DNA of 7,054 bases from Candidatus Zhuqueibacterota bacterium (lineage in GTDB: Bacteria; Zhuqueibacterota; Zhuqueibacteria; Zhuqueibacterales; Zhuqueibacteraceae), in NCBI GenBank assembly GCA_013361015.1, contig JABWAN010000283.1:1-7054 (forward strand). Direction: 5' to 3'. Shown here piece by piece: positions 1 to 5,769 of the stretch. Within the stretch, counting starts at the first letter, position 1. Each line of letters starts with the position of its first letter. The translations under genes were made by a program, and so were the position numbers. Below the pieces are notes generated by a model. The model saw nothing but the letters and a program-made list of their open reading frames with translations, was not told the DNA's origin and made no database searches.

Positions 1-1
1 A

Positions 2-868
2 GGAATGTTTTGTTATGACATCAAGGGAAAGTTGCTGTGGCAGAAGGATCTCGGCTTGCTCGATTCCGGCTGGTTTTATGATCCCGATTATCAATGGGGT
101 CACGGCAGCTCGCCGATTATTTATAAAGATCTCGTGATCGTGCAATGCGACATTCAGAAGAATTCTTTCATCGCCGCCTTCGCTCTCAAAGACGGCGAGC
201 AAGTGTGGCGCACCGTGCGCGATGAGATTCCTTCATGGGGCACGCCGACGATTCATGAAAGCAATGGTCGTGTGCAATTGGTCACCAATGGTACGAAGCA
301 TATTCGCGGTTACGATCCGCGCACCGGCGCAGAGTTGTGGCGGCTCGCAGGCAATTCGGAAATCGCGGTGCCCACTCCCATCATCGCGCACGATATGATT
401 TACGTCACCAGCGGCTATCGTCCCATTCAACCGATCTATGCGATTCGGCTTGATGCCGTGGGTGACATCTCCTTGCAGGACACGGCCACGACGAACACCC
501 ACATTGCGTGGAGCAAAAAGCGCGGCGGGCCGTATATGCCCACCCCCATCGTGTATGAAGACTATCTCTATACTTGCGCGAACAACGGCACCGTCACATG
601 CTACAATGCGAAGACCGGCACGCAAATGTATCGCGAGCGTTTGGGCGGGCAGGGCAGCGCGTATGCTTTTACGGCGTCGCCCATCGCTGCAGAGGGCAAG
701 CTCTATTTCACCAGCGAAGACGGCGAGATTTTTGTGGTGCAAGCCGGGCCGAAGTATGAACTGCTCGCCACGAACGCCATGGGCGAAGTATGCATGGCCA
801 CTCCGGCGTTTTCGGAAAATCTTTTGATCGTGCGCACGCAGCAGCATATTTTCGGTATCGGAAATTGA
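2..868 (+). CDS. PQQ-like beta-propeller repeat protein (BamB/quinoprotein-like fold), 5' truncated
   Basis: The reading frame is open from the first bases of the window, so the ATG at 5 is probably internal and the real start lies outside. Counting from that ATG, 287 residues are visible. They contain recurrent propeller blades: a G-x-x-x-W element (GKLLWQKDLG, residues 8-17; GEQVWRT, 64-70; GAELWRLAG, 108-116; IAWSKKRGG, 167-175; GTQMYRERLGG, 205-215), each followed by an S/T-P-I/T strand and a hydrophobic-Tyr strand (SSPIIYKDLVIV, PTPIIAHDMIYVTS, PTPIVYEDYLYT, ASPIAAEGKLYFTS, ATPAFSENLLIV). That gives about six blades in view, typical of PQQ-like/WD-like eight-bladed propellers. These proteins are usually periplasmic or outer-membrane associated. 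The family does not fix substrate or role: some members bind PQQ in dehydrogenases, while many, including BamB, bind no cofactor. No heme motif or dehydrogenase signature is visible in this part. Fold confident, function unknown. Confidence 0.85.
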   Translation, partial: GMFCYDIKGKLLWQKDLGLLDSGWFYDPDYQWGHGSSPIIYKDLVIVQCDIQKNSFIAAFALKDGEQVWRTVRDEIPSWGTPTIHESNGRVQLVTNGTKHIRGYDPRTGAELWRLAGNSEIAVPTPIIAHDMIYVTSGYRPIQPIYAIRLDAVGDISLQDTATTNTHIAWSKKRGGPYMPTPIVYEDYLYTCANNGTVTCYNAKTGTQMYRERLGGQGSAYAFTASPIAAEGKLYFTSEDGEIFVVQAGPKYELLATNAMGEVCMATPAFSENLLIVRTQQHIFGIGN

Positions 869-899
869 AAGCGCGCATTGCAACTCGCTTTCGACGTCC

Positions 900-970
900 G
901 TCATTCCGTAGGAACCTTCCCTTGTGCTCGGCTAGCTTCCCAGTGCGAGGGAAGATTCTTCCAGGATGAC
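900..970. repeat. 71-nt long imperfect hairpin, REP/MITE-like element
   Basis: Bases 900-931 fold back on 939-970 around the loop 932-938. Of 32 opposed positions I count 23 Watson-Crick pairs, 5 G-T wobbles and 4 mismatches (at 907, 909, 915 and 929). The ends are GTCATTCC and GGATGAC, and the best core is CCTTCCCTTG against the segment around 945-954. No T-run follows, so it is not a classic intrinsic terminator, although it lies 32 nt after the propeller gene's stop. Size, symmetry and intergenic position fit a dispersed palindromic repeat or small non-autonomous element. Copy number cannot be judged from this window. Confidence 0.7.
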
Positions 971-1071
971 AATTGACCGGAGCGCAATTCCAAGGATTAG
1001 CATGCACTGGCATGTAACGCTTGCGATAAAACAAATCCAATATGGTTCCTCTCATCTAGCCCAAGGAAGGT

Positions 1072-3750
1072 ATGCAGAACTTTCAAACTCTGCCGCGCGT
1101 TGAAAAAAAGTCTTTCGCTAAAATTTTTCCGCTCCTTTTTTTGCTCTCTTTAACAAATGCGTTCGCGCAGTATGTTCCCGGTGTGAACAATAATATCACC
1201 CTGCTCAGCCATCAAGACAAATACAACAACTACTCGAACATTTGGGGTTATACGGACGACAAGGGGAACGAATATGCTTTGGTCGGTGCGGACATCGGTT
1301 TATCGGTCGTCAACATTACCGATCCGCGGCATCCCGTGGAGGTGGATTTCGTGCCCGGCCCCGGCCCCACGGCATGGCGCGAGATCAAAACCTATTCACA
1401 CTATGCCTATGTTGTAAGTGAAGCCTCTTCGCCGAGCGAATATTCCGGCGTTCAAATCGTCGATCTCTCCACGCTGCCCGATTCCGTGAAATCGTTTCAT
1501 TCCTATCTGTGGCCGAATGTGACGGCGAGCAATGCGCGTGCACACTCGGTATCCGTTGACGCTGCCGGTTATCTTTACATTCAGGGCGGGAATGCCACGG
1601 GAGGAATTAGTGGACTTTCCGGCGGCGTGCGCATCTTAAGCCTCGCTGATCCGAAAACGCCGGCGCCGGTGAGCGTTATAAATGTGCGCTACGTGCACGA
1701 TTCCTTTACTAAAAACGATCTTCTCTTCAATAGCAACATCTATGAAGGCGGCCACGTCGATGTGTTCGATATTCACGATCGCGCCAATCCGAAGTTGCTC
1801 ACTTCGATTAAATATCCCGAAGGCTTTTCGCACAACTCCGGTACGACTGAAGACGGCAATTATCTTATCACTACGGACGAAGAGGCCGACTACACCGTAA
1901 AATTTTGGGATATCCGCGTGTTGTGGGACAATAATCCAAACAACGATAGTGAGGTCGAATTGGTGGCGGAATATGCGATCCCGCCGGGGACGATCGCGCA
2001 CAACGTCCACGTTAAAGGCACCCACGCTTATATCTCGCATTATGTCGAAGGCGTGAAAGTTTTGGATATTTCCAATCCGAGCGCACCCGCGGAAGTCGGT
2101 TATTATGATACGTTCCCGCAAAACGTTTTCGGCTTCAACGGCGACTGGGGCGTGTTTCCGTATTTTCCTTCGGGCAATTTTGTGATCTCCGATATTCAAA
2201 CCGGCTTGTACGTGCTGCGCCTTGATCACACCGGCGTCGGCGAAGTGCACGGCAGAATCACGAACCGGGAAACCGGCGAGACCCTGGCGGGCGCAACGGT
2301 GCATTTCATTGAAGCCAACAGATTTCTCACCACCGACGGCAACGGCGAATACGCTCTGCGCACGAGCACGGGTTCGCACACCGTCGTCGTGCAAGCGTTT
2401 CCTTTTGCTTCGGACACTTCCCAAATTACGCTGACCGGCAATCTCGCCGTGCAGCATGATCGTACGTTGCAATCTTTGCTGGCGCTCAGCAATCTGCTAG
2501 GCCAGGTGCGCGATGCGCAAGGGAACGGCATTCGCGCGCAGATCACGTTGCACGTGAGCAGCAACGTTGCGAACGCCTTCACCCTCACGGACAGCAGCGA
2601 CGCCTCGGGCAACTATGCCTTCGAAAACATTTTCACCTCCTCGCCGCCGGTATTGGCGTATGATCAAATGGTGATTTCGCCGGTGGTTCCTTTCGCCGCA
2701 CAGACTTTGCGCGATATCACGGTTGCTGCGGGTGCGCCGACCGTGTTGGACTTTGTATTGGAACCCGCGGAAGTGTTGCTGGTGAATGATGATCCGGCAG
2801 GTGATTACAGCGACTATTACCTCTCGGCACTGGCGAAAATCAATGTAACGGCTTATCCTTGGTCGCGCAACGAACGAGGCCCTGTGCCCGTGAGCGCAAT
2901 GCGGCAGTTTAAAAGTAATGTCATCATTTGGTATACTGGGAATGCCGCCGGTGGGGAAGTACTCACGGCAGCGGAGCGCGACAGCATTGCTGCACATCTC
3001 GAGCGCGGCGGCAATATTTTTCTCACCGGACAAAACCTCGCCGAGAGCTTGCAAGGCACGGCATTTTTGCGCGATCGTTTGCATGTGGCCTTCGCGCAGA
3101 ACAGCACCGATCTTCTTCTCAACGGCGTTCCCAATGATCCCGTGGGCAACGGCTTAAATAGCATCGTAACGGCTGGTGTCGGCGGCGCGAACAATCAAAA
3201 CTCGCGCGATGTGCTCCAGCCCGATGCGGGCGCGCACGCTAGTATTGTCTATGACCTTGCGACGATGCAAGTGGCCGGTGTGCGTGTGGAAGACGCCGTG
3301 CATCATTCGCGTTTGGTGCTTTTCGGTTTCGGCCTCGAAGCGGTCAGCGCCCGTGCCGGCTTTGCCTCGCGTGAGAATATTTTGACCAACGTGCTCAATT
3401 GGCTGAACGGCATGACCGCAGTGGCGGAGCCGCCGGCTGCAAGCGCGTTGCCCGGCGAGTTTCGCTTGAGCCCGAGTTATCCGAATCCTTGGCATGCGAC
3501 AGCACATGAGACCGTCGTGCGTTATGATCTGCCCGCCAATCTTGCCGCGCAACGTGTGAGCTTGAAAGTGTATGACGCCCTGGGCCGCGAAATTGCGGTG
3601 CTCATTGATAAAACCTATGCGCCTGGTTCGTTCACGGCGCGTTGGAACGGCCGCAACGCTCTCGGCGAAATTGTAAAGAGCGGCGTCTACTTCTGCAAAC
3701 TGCAAGCGGGCGAATTGCAGCAAGTGAGGAAAATCGTTTTTGTGAGGTGA
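1072..3750 (+). CDS. Secreted choice-of-anchor B family protein with LVIVD-type propeller, two carboxypeptidase-regulatory-like domains, a GATase/ThuA-like domain and a FlgD/T9SS-like C-terminal domain
   Basis: An 892-residue protein. Residues 1-32 are a signal peptide: K/R-rich start, hydrophobic FPLLFLLSL, cleavage near NAFA-Q. Residues 34-385 form a propeller with repeated hydrophobic 'V.DI..P..P' units (VVNITDPRHPVEV, VDVFDIHDRANPKLL, VKVLDISNPSAPAEVGYYD), the hallmark of choice-of-anchor B / LVIVD proteins. Residues about 390-465 and 474-565 are two carboxypeptidase-regulatory-like domains (GEVHGRITNRETGETLAGATV; LLGQVRDAQGNGIRAQITL). Residues about 568-780 look Rossmann/GATase-like (VLLVNDD, VIIWYTG, GGNIFLTGQN, RLVLFGFGLEAV). 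Residues 796-892 form a FlgD-Ig / type IX sorting-like domain (PSYPNPW, VYDALGREIAVL, W.GRNALGEIVKSGVYF). The protein is probably exported and surface-attached; the propeller's ligand is unknown. The ATG at 1072 follows a purine-rich AAGGAAGG (1063-1070) and is the start that gives a proper signal peptide. The gene appears monocistronic. Confidence 0.88.
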   Translation: MQNFQTLPRVEKKSFAKIFPLLFLLSLTNAFAQYVPGVNNNITLLSHQDKYNNYSNIWGYTDDKGNEYALVGADIGLSVVNITDPRHPVEVDFVPGPGPTAWREIKTYSHYAYVVSEASSPSEYSGVQIVDLSTLPDSVKSFHSYLWPNVTASNARAHSVSVDAAGYLYIQGGNATGGISGLSGGVRILSLADPKTPAPVSVINVRYVHDSFTKNDLLFNSNIYEGGHVDVFDIHDRANPKLLTSIKYPEGFSHNSGTTEDGNYLITTDEEADYTVKFWDIRVLWDNNPNNDSEVELVAEYAIPPGTIAHNVHVKGTHAYISHYVEGVKVLDISNPSAPAEVGYYDTFPQNVFGFNGDWGVFPYFPSGNFVISDIQTGLYVLRLDHTGVGEVHGRITNRETGETLAGATVHFIEANRFLTTDGNGEYALRTSTGSHTVVVQAFPFASDTSQITLTGNLAVQHDRTLQSLLALSNLLGQVRDAQGNGIRAQITLHVSSNVANAFTLTDSSDASGNYAFENIFTSSPPVLAYDQMVISPVVPFAAQTLRDITVAAGAPTVLDFVLEPAEVLLVNDDPAGDYSDYYLSALAKINVTAYPWSRNERGPVPVSAMRQFKSNVIIWYTGNAAGGEVLTAAERDSIAAHLERGGNIFLTGQNLAESLQGTAFLRDRLHVAFAQNSTDLLLNGVPNDPVGNGLNSIVTAGVGGANNQNSRDVLQPDAGAHASIVYDLATMQVAGVRVEDAVHHSRLVLFGFGLEAVSARAGFASRENILTNVLNWLNGMTAVAEPPAASALPGEFRLSPSYPNPWHATAHETVVRYDLPANLAAQRVSLKVYDALGREIAVLIDKTYAPGSFTARWNGRNALGEIVKSGVYFCKLQAGELQQVRKIVFVR

Positions 3751-3819
3751 AGAATGGGGGAAAAGGACAGCTCGCAACGCACGACGCTTTTGAGGGTAAT
3801 TTGAAAGTGCTTGTGTGGG

Positions 3820-3843
3820 TCTGGCGAAGATACGCCTGATTTT
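3820..3843 (+). terminator. Weak intrinsic terminator candidate downstream of the choice-of-anchor B gene
   Basis: TCTGGCG (3820-3826) pairs with CGCCTGA (3833-3839) with one T-T mismatch across a 6-nt loop, and four T's follow (3840-3843). It lies 70 nt after the preceding stop. The stem is short and the T-tract modest, so this is a candidate only. It falls inside the longer reading frame opened by the TTG at 3811, which is one reason to prefer the ATG at 3901 for the next gene. Confidence 0.35.
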
Positions 3844-3900
3844 AGTGCTATTCAGGATCACATTCACAAAAATATTCTTAAAAGCCATTCATCAATCACT

Positions 3901-4989
3901 ATGGAAATCTTCAACAAAGCTTTTTCTGAAAAAATCTCCGAAGCCAGGCAACGTCTCGATGCGCAAGTGCGCGAGATCGTGCAATGGCACTTCGACCCTG
4001 CGACCGGCTGCCCGTTTTGGCTGGAGTTTGCCGCGAAGCTGGATTTCGATCCGCGCAAAGAAATTCACGGCTACGATGATCTCAAACTGCTCGGCCATTT
4101 CGATGATGCCTGGCTGCGCGGCGGCCCGGTGCGGCGCTGGGTTCCGAAAGCGCTCGCGAATCTACCCACCTTCGTGTTCGAAACCGGCGGCACCACCGGT
4201 GTGCCCAAAAGTCGCGTGAATATTCGTGATTTTCAAACCGACTACGAACTGTTCAGTGAAACGCTCTCACCCGAAACGTTTCCATTCGGCAGTGATTGGC
4301 TAATGCTCGGGCCTTCCGGTCCGCGGCGCTTGCGCCTTGCCATCGAGCACCTCGCGCAACATCGCAACGGTATCGCATTTCTCGTCGATCTCGATCCGCG
4401 TTGGGTGAATAAACTCATCAAGCGCGGCAAGCTCAAAGAGCTAGAGGAGTACAAAACGCATGTCATCGACCAAGGCCTCACCATTCTGCGTGCGCACGAA
4501 AACATCAAGTGCATTTTCACCACGCCCAAATTGCTCGAAGCGTTGTGCGAGAAGATCAACTTGGCAAAGTACGGCATCACCGGCATCTTTTGCGGCGGCA
4601 CGGAAATGACGCCCCAGTTTCATCGGTTCGCGCGTGAAGAACTCGTGCCCGGTATCGACTTCGTGCCGACTTATGGCAACACCCTCATGGGGCTCGCGTG
4701 CCATAAGCCATTCGACCCCGCGGACAATTACGCGATCATCTACTATCCGCCTTCGCCGCGCGCCGTGATCGAAATGGTCAATCCCGATAATCCCGAAGAG
4801 GTCGTCGACTACGACCAAACCGGCCGCGTGATGCTCACCACGCTCACCAGAGAATTCTTCATGCCGCGCTTTCTCGAACGCGATGAAGGCGAGCGCGTGG
4901 CGCCGATTGCAAAATATCCGTGGGACGGCGTGAAGAACGTGCGCGTGTTTTCACAGTTGCAAGACTCGGTTGTTGTCGGCGTTTACTAA
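3901..4989 (+). CDS. Stand-alone adenylate-forming (ANL superfamily) enzyme, phenylacetate-CoA ligase-like, lacking the C-terminal subdomain
   Basis: A 362-residue protein from the ATG at 3901. The ATP phosphate-binding loop is clear: FETGGTTGVPKSR, residues 93-105, matching the ANL A3 motif. Further ANL-type landmarks are FCGGTEMT (230-237), TYGNTLMG (257-264, the A5 region), and DQTGRVMLTTL (305-315) leading into MPRFLERDEGERV (321-333), the A7/A8 region. The chain stops at residue 362, where typical family members continue for about 80-110 residues with a mobile C-terminal subdomain carrying the A10 lysine; that part is absent. Such enzymes activate a carboxylic acid as an acyl-AMP. The short architecture recalls EhpF-type proteins of phenazine tailoring, a comparison from memory. 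The acid substrate is unknown, and no carrier protein, thioesterase or reductase lies nearby. A TTG start at 3811 would add 30 residues, but it crosses a terminator-like hairpin and adds nothing family-like. No clear Shine-Dalgarno precedes 3901. Confidence 0.8.
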   Translation: MEIFNKAFSEKISEARQRLDAQVREIVQWHFDPATGCPFWLEFAAKLDFDPRKEIHGYDDLKLLGHFDDAWLRGGPVRRWVPKALANLPTFVFETGGTTGVPKSRVNIRDFQTDYELFSETLSPETFPFGSDWLMLGPSGPRRLRLAIEHLAQHRNGIAFLVDLDPRWVNKLIKRGKLKELEEYKTHVIDQGLTILRAHENIKCIFTTPKLLEALCEKINLAKYGITGIFCGGTEMTPQFHRFAREELVPGIDFVPTYGNTLMGLACHKPFDPADNYAIIYYPPSPRAVIEMVNPDNPEEVVDYDQTGRVMLTTLTREFFMPRFLERDEGERVAPIAKYPWDGVKNVRVFSQLQDSVVVGVY

Positions 4990-4990
4990 A

Positions 4991-5064
4991 GCGTGGGGCA
5001 TGGAGCTTGGGGCATGGCGTGCGGCATTGCAATGCGCCAAGCACCATGGCCCATGCCCCACGCC
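4991..5064. repeat. GCATGGN heptanucleotide array arranged as an inverted repeat
   Basis: Bases 4991-5018 read as four successive 7-mers: GCGTGGG, GCATGGA, GCTTGGG, GCATGGC. The opposite arm (5044-5064) holds the reverse-complement units CCATGGC, CCATGCC, CCACGCC. The outer 13 bp (4991-5003, GCGTGGGGCATGG) are perfectly complementary to 5051-5063. TGGGGCATGG occurs directly twice (4994-5003 and 5008-5017), so alternative pairings are possible. The centre contains the 12-bp perfect palindrome GCATTGCAATGC (5024-5035). The element starts two bases after the ANL gene's stop codon. It may act as a processing or termination structure, or be a dispersed short-tandem-repeat element. Confidence 0.7.
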
Positions 5065-5090
5065 AATCCCCATCTCACTCAAACCTTCCA

Positions 5091-5099
5091 AGGAGGAGG
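5091..5099 (+). promoter_or_regulatory. Strong Shine-Dalgarno for the small membrane protein
   Basis: AGGAGGAGG ends four bases before the ATG at 5104; the first AGGAGG (5091-5096) is spaced 7 nt from it. It is by far the best ribosome binding site in the window, and it fixes the start at 5104 rather than the in-frame ATG at 4993, which would translate the heptamer repeat. Confidence 0.8.
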
Positions 5100-5103
5100 A
5101 GCC

Positions 5104-5562
5104 ATGTTGTCATCCGTTCTGCGTTATCTGCGGTTGCCGTTTGTCATGTTGACGATTTGGGCGCTTGGCCGCTTCGTCATCGGTTTTTTCGCGGAATTTT
5201 CACCACGCACCAACGCCACATTTTCCGTGGTGGTGATGACGTTGATCACCAGTCTCTATTTCGGCGCGATGTCGAAGTCCATCGGCGGCCTTGACTGGAA
5301 GGGCACAGCGCTAGCCGGCGCCTCGATTGGAGTGGTTGCGCAGCTTCTCATCATCTTCTTCACGGTGGTGAGCCTGGCCGCGGGCCTTAACACTTACTAT
5401 GTCCATTGGGACGCGCTGAATGTGCCGCCGGAGACGCCGATCACGTGGGGCACCGTGGTTTTTGCGCGCAGCACCGGCATCGTCGTCAACACGATCATGG
5501 CTGCGCTGGAAGCTTGCCTCGGTCGGTTATTGTTTGCCGGGTTGGCTCCGAAAGCAGCCTAG
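5104..5562 (+). CDS. Small integral membrane protein of unknown function, four predicted helices
   Basis: A 152-residue protein. Hydrophobic stretches suggest four membrane helices at about residues 12-30 (FVMLTIWALGRFVIGFFA), 38-56 (ATFSVVVMTLITSLYFGAM), 66-94 (a long segment that includes VAQLLIIFFTVVSLAAG) and 115-147 (WGTVVF through IVVNTIMAALEACLGRLLF). No cysteine pair, metal-binding motif, transporter signature or enzyme motif is visible, and I do not recognise the family. Several charged or polar residues sit near helix ends (R8, R23, K58, D64, K66). The gene follows the ANL gene after a 114-nt gap holding the heptamer array, and is followed by a good terminator candidate, so it may be the last gene of a unit with the ANL enzyme or be expressed alone. 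A functional link to the ANL enzyme is not supported by sequence. Confidence 0.78.
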   Translation: MLSSVLRYLRLPFVMLTIWALGRFVIGFFAEFSPRTNATFSVVVMTLITSLYFGAMSKSIGGLDWKGTALAGASIGVVAQLLIIFFTVVSLAAGLNTYYVHWDALNVPPETPITWGTVVFARSTGIVVNTIMAALEACLGRLLFAGLAPKAA

Positions 5563-5607
5563 CTTAAAACTTTTTGAGCCGATCACCAATCTATACTTTG
5601 CCACACC

Positions 5608-5654
5608 AACCCGGGTTTGGAAGCATACGGAGCTCTCGAATCCGGGTTCTTTTT
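5608..5654 (+). terminator. Intrinsic terminator candidate after the small membrane protein
   Basis: Bases 5608-5624 pair with 5632-5648 around a 7-nt loop (ATACGGA). Of 17 opposed positions, 13 are Watson-Crick, 3 are G-T wobbles and 1 is a mismatch. The basal part is AACCCGG against CCGGGTT, and it is followed by CTTTTT (5649-5654). It lies 46 nt after the stop codon at 5562. A smaller hairpin (5562-5579, GCTTAAAA against TTTTGAGC) overlaps the stop itself. Together they should separate the upstream gene from batC. Confidence 0.65.
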
Positions 5655-5675
5655 AGGGGGCGGGCAAATCAACGA

Positions 5676-5704
5676 TTGAAAATTGATGATGAGAAGGTTA
5701 AATT
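5676..5704 (+). promoter_or_regulatory. Sigma70-like promoter candidate upstream of batC
   Basis: TTGAAA (5676-5681) and TAAATT (5699-5704) are separated by exactly 17 nt, resembling -35/-10 boxes. This would start transcription near 5711 and leave a leader of about 60 nt before the ATG at 5770. The position directly after the terminator supports it. Consensus-only evidence; some FCB-group bacteria use a different -33/-7 consensus. Confidence 0.4.
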
Positions 5705-5753
5705 CGGCGCGTGCATTTCGTAAAAAGATGACGACGCCGGCCGTGATTGCAGC

Positions 5754-5760
5754 AAGGAGA
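5754..5760 (+). promoter_or_regulatory. Shine-Dalgarno for batC
   Basis: AAGGAGA is spaced 9 nt from the ATG at 5770. It decides the start: there is no other in-frame ATG before the extreme C-terminus, so the unusual N-terminal extension of the protein is probably translated. Confidence 0.65.
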
Positions 5761-5769
5761 AATTGAAAA

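Noticed and set aside
233..904. 223-residue open frame on the - strand opposite the PQQ-like gene
   Set aside because: It is fully antisense to a well-supported propeller gene, Arg/His/Ala-rich without domain pattern, and runs into the hairpin region. It is a codon-bias shadow.
971..1071. Promoter for the choice-of-anchor B gene (TTGACC at 973-978)
   Set aside because: No acceptable -10 box at 16-18 nt spacing; ATTAGC/GATTAG are poor. Not enough to annotate.
1636..2472. 278-residue open frame on the - strand inside the choice-of-anchor B gene
   Set aside because: It is antisense to a region with clear LVIVD-type repeats and has no recognisable domain, signal peptide or start signal.
4920..5294. 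Open frames reading through the heptamer repeat (GHGAWGM-like peptides)
   Set aside because: The peptides are translations of GCATGGN repeats; the real gene here starts at 5104 with its own strong Shine-Dalgarno.
5600..5655. Possible tRNA-like 3' half (TCGAATCC reminiscent of a T-loop)
   Set aside because: No acceptor, D or anticodon arm can be assembled. The segment folds as one continuous 17-position stem followed by T's, so a terminator fits better.
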